A stretch of DNA of 58,371 bases from positions 1-58,371 of the forward strand of contig JAGLPP010000004.1 in assembly GCA_023137315.1 (NCBI GenBank), in the 5' to 3' direction. The notes beneath the pieces are model-generated. The model worked only from the letters and a program-made list of their open reading frames with translations. It did not search any database and had not been told where the DNA came from. This document shows, piece after piece, positions 53,568 through 58,371 of this stretch (position 1 is the first letter of the stretch; each line of letters opens with the position of its first letter). This DNA is from Bacteriovoracaceae bacterium (GTDB lineage Bacteria; Bdellovibrionota; Bacteriovoracia; Bacteriovoracales; Bacteriovoracaceae). The position numbers and the translations under genes were made by a program.

Positions 53568-55405
53568 AGCGCACTTTGCATTCTCGATCCAAATACAATT
53601 GTCAACAACAATCCAAATGTAAAAACAAACAGAAACTGTCCAGGACCGTTTTCATCATCACCACCCAATGTAGCACAAGATAAAACATCATCATCATTGC
53701 GTCTTATTGCAGAAGAATTAAGTGCCTTGCCTGGCACATGGGCCATAACAGAGTATGTTTCCGAAGCATCAGGACATAGTGTATTATCCTTTAACGGAGT
53801 ATGGTTCTTACTTGAAATAATGGTATATTTTTCGGAAATATCTGGATCTGTTGATTTCTTTTTTGATACATTAAAAATTAGAAAATAAAAAAACAGGTTA
53901 TCGTAAAAACCTTCATCCATTTTATAAAGTGAATCTTCATAAAGTTCATTTACAGGACACATCACGTCGTTGGGAAGAATCAGGGTATCTGAACATTTTC
54001 CCCATCTGTTTTTTGGACTAATGGTGAAATCAAAACTATTTTGACCTGGACTTGTTTTGCTCAATAATATTCTTCCCGAATATTCCAATTGCGGAATATT
54101 ATCTGAATCGTAAAAATTGAATGATTGCACCATACCATTAATTTCGATATCAACAAGCAGCTTGGAAAAAATCGATTGGCTAACAAGACGATATTCGAGA
54201 TAAATATCCTCATCGCCGGCTACCATTGTTGAAAAATTCACAGTAGTCAAATCAATCGAAAAATTATCCTCTCCATCAAGAATTATATAGCTGATCAAAT
54301 CACCATCATAGACATATTTCTTTGTAAAAAATCCAACAAATGCATCCCCGATATATCCATTTAAATCATCAAGCATTACCGCATTGGACGTTGATGGTTT
54401 ATTTTCAAGATAATCCTGTGCAATATCCATATTACATCTGATTGTAATATTTCCGACTTCAATATGTGGGGATGATTCGGAAATTTTAATTCCCGTGGGA
54501 TACCCCTCCTCATCCGAATAACATCCTTGAAAGAAACTACCTCTATATGCTGTCCGGGAAGAACAAAAATTGGATCGGCTACTAAAATAATAATCCGGCA
54601 GCGCCGATTTAACTTTGAGAGGACTTACGTAAAGATAAAACTTGTTCTCATTTATTAACGGCAGGCCCTCAATTATAAAACGACCATCTGAATTTGATAT
54701 CGCGGCCCCTTCAACTTTTCCACTAAACATTGAAACTGCTTGCACATGTGCACCAAAAACACCTGTCAAATTATCACCACCAATTATCTTTCCAGCAATT
54801 GTCCCTTTTATGCCATTTGGATACAGTGAAAATAATCCTGCCTGATCATCTGATGACGTCGTTCGTTGACCGACATGTGCTTTGTAATACATACTGGAAG
54901 CAAATACTTCACTATGCCCAAGACCCGCAACATGACCCAATTCGTGAGTAATCACATTACCAAGATAGTTATCATCAGTTGGATTTGAAGAAAAACAATT
55001 AGAAGTCCCATTTAATAAAACATCCGCTTCGCTAATATCTCCACCTGAATTATAGATAACCGTGGTAATCGCCAAAACCCCGCATCCGCCGGAAAAATAC
55101 GTTGCATCACTACTGTAATATATATCATTGAAACCATTACCGCACAGGCTTGTCGTCGGGCCCCCTGCACTCGAAACTTCCATTCTCAAACTTGAATGAC
55201 CATTCCACACACCAATTGAATCGGAAAGAATTTGATGATCATTTCCTGATAAATACGAATTCACCATTACCAGCATTGATGTACCTGGCCATCTAACTGA
55301 ATTTCCAAGCGAACCTTTTATATGAACATATGCATACGAACCAGTATTCAAAATAAATAAAACCACAACACAAAAAAGAGATTTAAGGGAAAATATATGA
55401 TTCAT
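53519..55405 (-). CDS. Matrixin-type metalloprotease with C-terminal membrane segment
   Basis: 628 residues. Signal peptide (about 1-25, SYA). The zinc motif HELGHVAGLGHSE (154-166) is HExxHxxGxxH and Met172 in SSMYY supplies the Met-turn, so it is an M10 matrixin-like metzincin. GDISEADVLLNG precedes it as in the family. From ~195 a carboxypeptidase-regulatory-like domain (AGKIIGGDNLTGVFGAHVQAVSMF) follows, then beta-rich regions and a C-terminal membrane helix (about 591-608). The last ~16 residues (ending QPSAD) are read from the repeat at 53443-53567, so the original end may have been displaced. The partner gene lies 2 bases upstream. Confidence 0.88.
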   Translation of the reverse strand: MNHIFSLKSLFCVVVLFILNTGSYAYVHIKGSLGNSVRWPGTSMLVMVNSYLSGNDHQILSDSIGVWNGHSSLRMEVSSAGGPTTSLCGNGFNDIYYSSDATYFSGGCGVLAITTVIYNSGGDISEADVLLNGTSNCFSSNPTDDNYLGNVITHELGHVAGLGHSEVFASSMYYKAHVGQRTTSSDDQAGLFSLYPNGIKGTIAGKIIGGDNLTGVFGAHVQAVSMFSGKVEGAAISNSDGRFIIEGLPLINENKFYLYVSPLKVKSALPDYYFSSRSNFCSSRTAYRGSFFQGCYSDEEGYPTGIKISESSPHIEVGNITIRCNMDIAQDYLENKPSTSNAVMLDDLNGYIGDAFVGFFTKKYVYDGDLISYIILDGEDNFSIDLTTVNFSTMVAGDEDIYLEYRLVSQSIFSKLLVDIEINGMVQSFNFYDSDNIPQLEYSGRILLSKTSPGQNSFDFTISPKNRWGKCSDTLILPNDVMCPVNELYEDSLYKMDEGFYDNLFFYFLIFNVSKKKSTDPDISEKYTIISSKNHTPLKDNTLCPDASETYSVMAHVPGKALNSSAIRRNDDDVLSCATLGGDDENGPGQFLFVFTFGLLLTIVFGSRMQSALIPMTFEISRGQPSAD

Positions 55406-55407
55406 TA

Positions 55408-56142
55408 TTACTTCTTTCTCGTTCTACAACCGGCCAAACAGATCCCAAGAACGGCCAAAACCACCGCAAGCCAAAAAATACTTATTGAATTGTTATTTCC
55501 CGTACGTTCTGTTTCCTCTTCGTGGATTGAAGCAACCATCCTGGCCGGACCTCTCTTTTTTGAATCCTTGGCGTAAGTATTTCCATTATTGTCGGCAAGA
55601 TATATCTTTTTACCGTCATGAAAACTGATAAAATCCTTCTTGAAAACCTCTAATACCTTTTCTTGAAAATGTTTATAATCTATTTCTCCCAACTTGGCGT
55701 GTTGTGGAAATACTGAGGATTTCAGATATTTCCTGCCTTCTTTTTCAATAATCTGATACTTTCCCATCGCTTGATTATGAAGAACAAAACCCTGCTCCCC
55801 TTTATTCACGATCAATACTACTTTTTCTCCTTTCGAAAATTTGGAAACACCAGGTACGCTATAAACTTCATTCTGCCAAACCCCACCGGGAACCAGTACC
55901 TGAAAATAATTCTGATTAAGTATTTCATTTCTTCTCAGGCCAACAAATTTATCCACTTTAAAGGTTAGCACGGTCAGAACATCTCCGTCCTTTGTCTGCT
56001 TGTAATCCTTTCCGTAATACTCTGCCTCAACAACTCCTTTGGAATTAATTAGCTGGCTTTCAAGTGGAATTGGAACATAAGTCATGGCCCTTACAAGTAG
56101 TGAAGTACTAAAAATAAACCATGTAACTACCCAATATCTCAT
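55408..56142 (-). CDS. Membrane-anchored partner of the matrixin, C-terminal sorting-like tail
   Basis: 244 residues. Signal peptide (about 1-19). The mature part is beta-rich (LTVLTFKVDKFVGLRR, FQVLVPGGVWQNEVYSVPGVSKFSKGEKVVLIVNK), and the end is a hydrophobic helix followed by GCRTRKK (Cys239 then basic residues), a layout like C-terminal sorting signals that end in a membrane helix and basic tail. AAAGGGG precedes the ATG. It lies 2 bases before the matrixin gene, which also ends in a C-terminal helix, so the pair probably acts together at the envelope. Confidence 0.7.
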   Translation of the reverse strand: MRYWVVTWFIFSTSLLVRAMTYVPIPLESQLINSKGVVEAEYYGKDYKQTKDGDVLTVLTFKVDKFVGLRRNEILNQNYFQVLVPGGVWQNEVYSVPGVSKFSKGEKVVLIVNKGEQGFVLHNQAMGKYQIIEKEGRKYLKSSVFPQHAKLGEIDYKHFQEKVLEVFKKDFISFHDGKKIYLADNNGNTYAKDSKKRGPARMVASIHEEETERTGNNNSISIFWLAVVLAVLGICLAGCRTRKK

Positions 56143-56261
56143 GAAAATACCCCTTTCTATGACACATCATACCTATCGGGTATTTCCAAAAAATACTTTA
56201 CTGATTTTATCTATTATATAAGTGATTACAGATCTTAACTTACCAGAATTACATTACTGCT

Positions 56262-56296
56262 AAAAAAAAAGGCCACTTTTAAGTGGCCTTTTTTTT
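56262..56296. terminator. Terminator of the rplM-rpsI operon
   Basis: GGCCACTT (56271-56278) and AAGTGGCC (56281-56288) around TT, with nine A before and eight T after, form a near-perfect bidirectional hairpin. It lies 27 bases after the rpsI stop on the minus strand. Confidence 0.9.
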
Positions 56297-56323
56297 ATAA
56301 TCACACAAAAAATTGAATAATTC

Positions 56324-56728
56324 TTAACGCTTGGAAAACTGGAATGCTCTTCTGGCACCACGAAGTCCAAACTTTTTCCTCTCCACTTTCCTTGCATCCC
56401 TTGTCAAAAATCCAGCCTTCTTGAGTTCACTCCGAACAGTTGGATCCAACTTGACAAGTGCTCTTGCAACACCAAGTCTTACAGCACCGGCTTGCCCCGT
56501 CGTTCCACCACCATTTACGTTGATAAGAATATCATATTTTCCAGCCACTTTTAGAAGATTAAGGGGTTGGTTAACCACATACTGACAAGTTCCTTGGGTA
56601 AAATAATCCTTCAAGGTTCTTTTGTTAACGGTTATCTTTCCAGATCCCTCTACAAGATAAACTCTAGCTACAGAGCTTTTTCTTCTTCCAATTGCATGTA
56701 CGTCCCAAGTTTTTCCTTTAATCGCCAT
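56324..56728 (-). CDS. rpsI: Ribosomal protein S9 (uS9)
   Basis: 134 residues. [24 protein letters not shown] and the basic C-terminal [17 protein letters not shown] (ending SKR) are diagnostic for S9. It is the second gene after rplM, 22 bases away. Confidence 0.98.
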   Translation of the reverse strand: MAIKGKTWDVHAIGRRKSSVARVYLVEGSGKITVNKRTLKDYFTQGTCQYVVNQPLNLLKVAGKYDILINVNGGGTTGQAGAVRLGVARALVKLDPTVRSELKKAGFLTRDARKVERKKFGLRGARRAFQFSKR

Positions 56729-56750
56729 ATTTTCTTCCTTTAATATTCAA

Positions 56751-57191
56751 TTACCTTATCTCGTAAACTTCGGGGTTTTGAGCCTGATGAGAATGATCCT
56801 GCCCAATAAAAACCTTTAGTTTCTTAAGTTGTTTTCTACCGAGAGAATTTTTTGGAAGCATGCCTTTTACAGCATCCATTAAAATCTTTTCCGGATGTTT
56901 TTTAAGTTGTTCTCTTGCTGTTCGTTGCTTCAAACCACCAATATGACCTGTATGCCAATGATAGATTTTTTTATCCCATTTATCTCCGGTAAAACTTACC
57001 TTGTTTGCGTTGACAACAACAACAAAGTCTCCTGAATCAGTGTTGGGAGTGTATTGTGGATTTATTTTTCCCCTAAGAATGCTGGCAATTGATGTTGCAA
57101 GTCTGCCAACTACTTGATCTTTCGCATCGATAAGATACCATTTTTTCTGAACCTCTGCTGGTTTCAAAACAAACGATTTTTGCGTATACAT
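56751..57191 (-). CDS. rplM: Ribosomal protein L13 (uL13)
   Basis: 146 residues. WYLIDAKDQVVGRLATSIASILRGKINPQYTPNTDSGD, and KMLPKNSLGR and LKVFIGQDHSHQAQNP in the C-terminal half, are diagnostic. It is followed by rpsI, the universal order. Confidence 0.98.
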   Translation of the reverse strand: MYTQKSFVLKPAEVQKKWYLIDAKDQVVGRLATSIASILRGKINPQYTPNTDSGDFVVVVNANKVSFTGDKWDKKIYHWHTGHIGGLKQRTAREQLKKHPEKILMDAVKGMLPKNSLGRKQLKKLKVFIGQDHSHQAQNPEVYEIR

Positions 57192-57256
57192 ACTCTACCT
57201 ACTTTAGAAATAATTTTTATTTACCCATCCATAGCTTACACGTGAATAGCCAATAT

Positions 57257-57286
57257 CTTATATAGGCACTTGGGGCCCTCCGTCAA
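57257..57286 (-). promoter_or_regulatory. Sigma-70 promoter of rplM-rpsI
   Basis: On the minus strand TTGACG (57286-57281), 18 bases, then TATAAG (57262-57257). The rplM start is about 65 bases downstream. Confidence 0.7.
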
Positions 57287-57328
57287 GCATCCGTATTACT
57301 TTTTCTTTGAAAAATTGCGGAAAATTAA

Positions 57329-58371
57329 CTAGAAATAACCGATGGAAAGATGAAATCTGCCGAAACTTTCACGCTTACCACCCACATGGGTTTTTCGTTG
57401 AATTTTAACACCATAATCAAAATCCAATGTTCCAACCGGAGTAAGGAATTTCAGACTAATACCTGTTGCAGTCCTTAATTTTACTGGTTTAAAATGATTT
57501 ACGAACACCCTGCCTGCATCCAAAAATACACCCATCATGATATTATCATCAACAAGATATCTGGGTTCAAATTTAATATTGGCAAAAAAAGCGGTATTAT
57601 CAACAATAACTTCCGATATATCCGGAACATTCTCCATATCAACACGATTGATTTCTGCATCCTCAAATCCTCTAACAACATCCACACCGTTAAGCCTGAA
57701 TACCTTTATTGATGGAATAAATCCACGCGTAACACGTCCATCATCTTGATAAATATATTTTTCTTTAACCATGTTTTTTTCGTATCCACCGGATATGGAT
57801 AGGGCAAATACCATATTCTTATAGGAGGCATAGAATTTATTTCTGGAAATCAGTCTGATAAAATTAATTTCCAAATCCGGTTTATTCATTGAATAGAAGT
57901 TTGGATTTGCAATCTCGTACGATAATCCGAAAAAAGTTCCTTTCCTAGGATTGATTTTATTATCCCGATGATCAATGGAAATTGAAGGTATAAAACTTCC
58001 AATTCTAAAATAATCCCTGTCCTTTTCCTCTGACGCATCAAAAGGCGCGATAACTTCAAGCTGATATTTTACGGACAGAGTCAACCATTTCAATAAATTT
58101 TTTGAAAAAGTAGTAGATACCTTGGAAATATCCGCATCAAAACTGAAAAAACGTCTTCTTGAGTGTGACAACTCAAGATCAAATTCCATTGGAAAAATTG
58201 GAGTATGTGGTTCAGTGAATCCTGTTTTCACTGAATATTCAATGACTCTTTTCCTTTCCATTCTTCTTCTTTCATCAAAATTATTATAGTCCAATCTTGA
58301 ATTCGCCTGCACCTTGAACATCGCCGATCGATTCATGCCCATTAGATTATTATAGGCTACCGCTCCTGAAA
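57329..58371 (-). CDS. Omp85-family outer-membrane barrel, C-terminal part (truncated at window end)
   Basis: At least 347 residues; the frame stays open to the right edge, so the N-terminus is missing. C-terminal Omp85/BamA-type strands are visible: DHRDNKINPRKGTFFGLSYEI, then VRGFEDAEINR (the VRGF/Y insertion-loop motif), the VFLDAGRVF and LTPVGTLDFDYG strands and a terminal Phe. It could be BamA or TamA; the POTRA domains that would decide are outside. It ends 138 bases upstream of rplM on the same strand. Confidence 0.85.
   Translation of the reverse strand, partial: SGAVAYNNLMGMNRSAMFKVQANSRLDYNNFDERRRMERKRVIEYSVKTGFTEPHTPIFPMEFDLELSHSRRRFFSFDADISKVSTTFSKNLLKWLTLSVKYQLEVIAPFDASEEKDRDYFRIGSFIPSISIDHRDNKINPRKGTFFGLSYEIANPNFYSMNKPDLEINFIRLISRNKFYASYKNMVFALSISGGYEKNMVKEKYIYQDDGRVTRGFIPSIKVFRLNGVDVVRGFEDAEINRVDMENVPDISEVIVDNTAFFANIKFEPRYLVDDNIMMGVFLDAGRVFVNHFKPVKLRTATGISLKFLTPVGTLDFDYGVKIQRKTHVGGKRESFGRFHLSIGYF

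Noticed and set aside
1-58371. CRISPR array, transposase or prophage
   Set aside because: No regularly spaced repeats, transposase, integrase or phage genes were found in any frame.

Overview
The window looks like a chromosomal segment of an AT-rich, flagellated, Gram-negative bacterium, most likely a Bdellovibrionota/Bacteriovoracia-type predatory or predator-related lineage. This is inferred from gene content: two flagellins, a complete-looking Tad/Flp pilus locus, paired Lon proteases, an Omp85 barrel, a bacterial matrixin, a mini histidine-phosphotransfer protein and an RHS/YD-repeat exoprotein. No sequence search was possible, so the taxonomy is inference. No CRISPR array, transposase, integrase or phage gene was seen.

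Layout. 1-200: a tRNA-Ala(TGC) with its own rrn-type promoter, followed by a BoxA antitermination motif at the left edge, so rRNA genes probably continue outside the window. 320-5265: a cyclophilin lipoprotein, tryptophanase with an upstream unknown membrane protein, then a coiled-coil gene plus a FliG-like gene transcribed from a promoter whose transcript starts in a hairpin. 5284-13238: probable operon glmU-glmS-pcrA-AsmA-cNMP domain (minus strand). 13467-16794: lon, a dispersed repeat copy, a CheY-like regulator and a small protein. 16869-19186: an RHS/YD-repeat secreted protein followed by two small secreted proteins that share a C-terminal motif. 19287-27168: Tad pilus operon with flp pilin, several pseudopilins, prepilin peptidase, CpaB, CpaC secretin, a fused TadZ-TadA ATPase and a TadB-type protein. 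27406-27632: a 6S RNA gene with its promoter. 28247-31254: a sugar-nucleotide epimerase-like SDR and two flagellins. 31578-40595: GNAT, UbiB kinase, recG with two small companions, FHA protein, hydrolase, an unknown protein and pgpA. 40796-46869: recA-recX-alaS and an oligopeptide-binding lipoprotein. 47085-52810: small signalling and unknown proteins, acyl-CoA ligase, rpoZ and a second lon. 52834-56142: AMIN protein and a matrixin metalloprotease with a membrane-anchored partner, the protease gene ending inside a second repeat copy. 56324-58371: rpsI, rplM and a truncated Omp85 barrel.

Themes. Envelope and surface biogenesis (GlmU/GlmS, AsmA, Omp85, AMIN, Tad pili, flagellins, RHS, matrixin) dominates, mixed with housekeeping information genes. 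The points most worth a second look are the TadZ-TadA fusion, the FliG-like plus coiled-coil pair that lacks the FliG N-domain, the RHS/small-secreted-protein cassette, the dispersed palindromic repeat that supplies the end of a protease gene, the 6S RNA, and the detached tRNA-Ala/BoxA arrangement.
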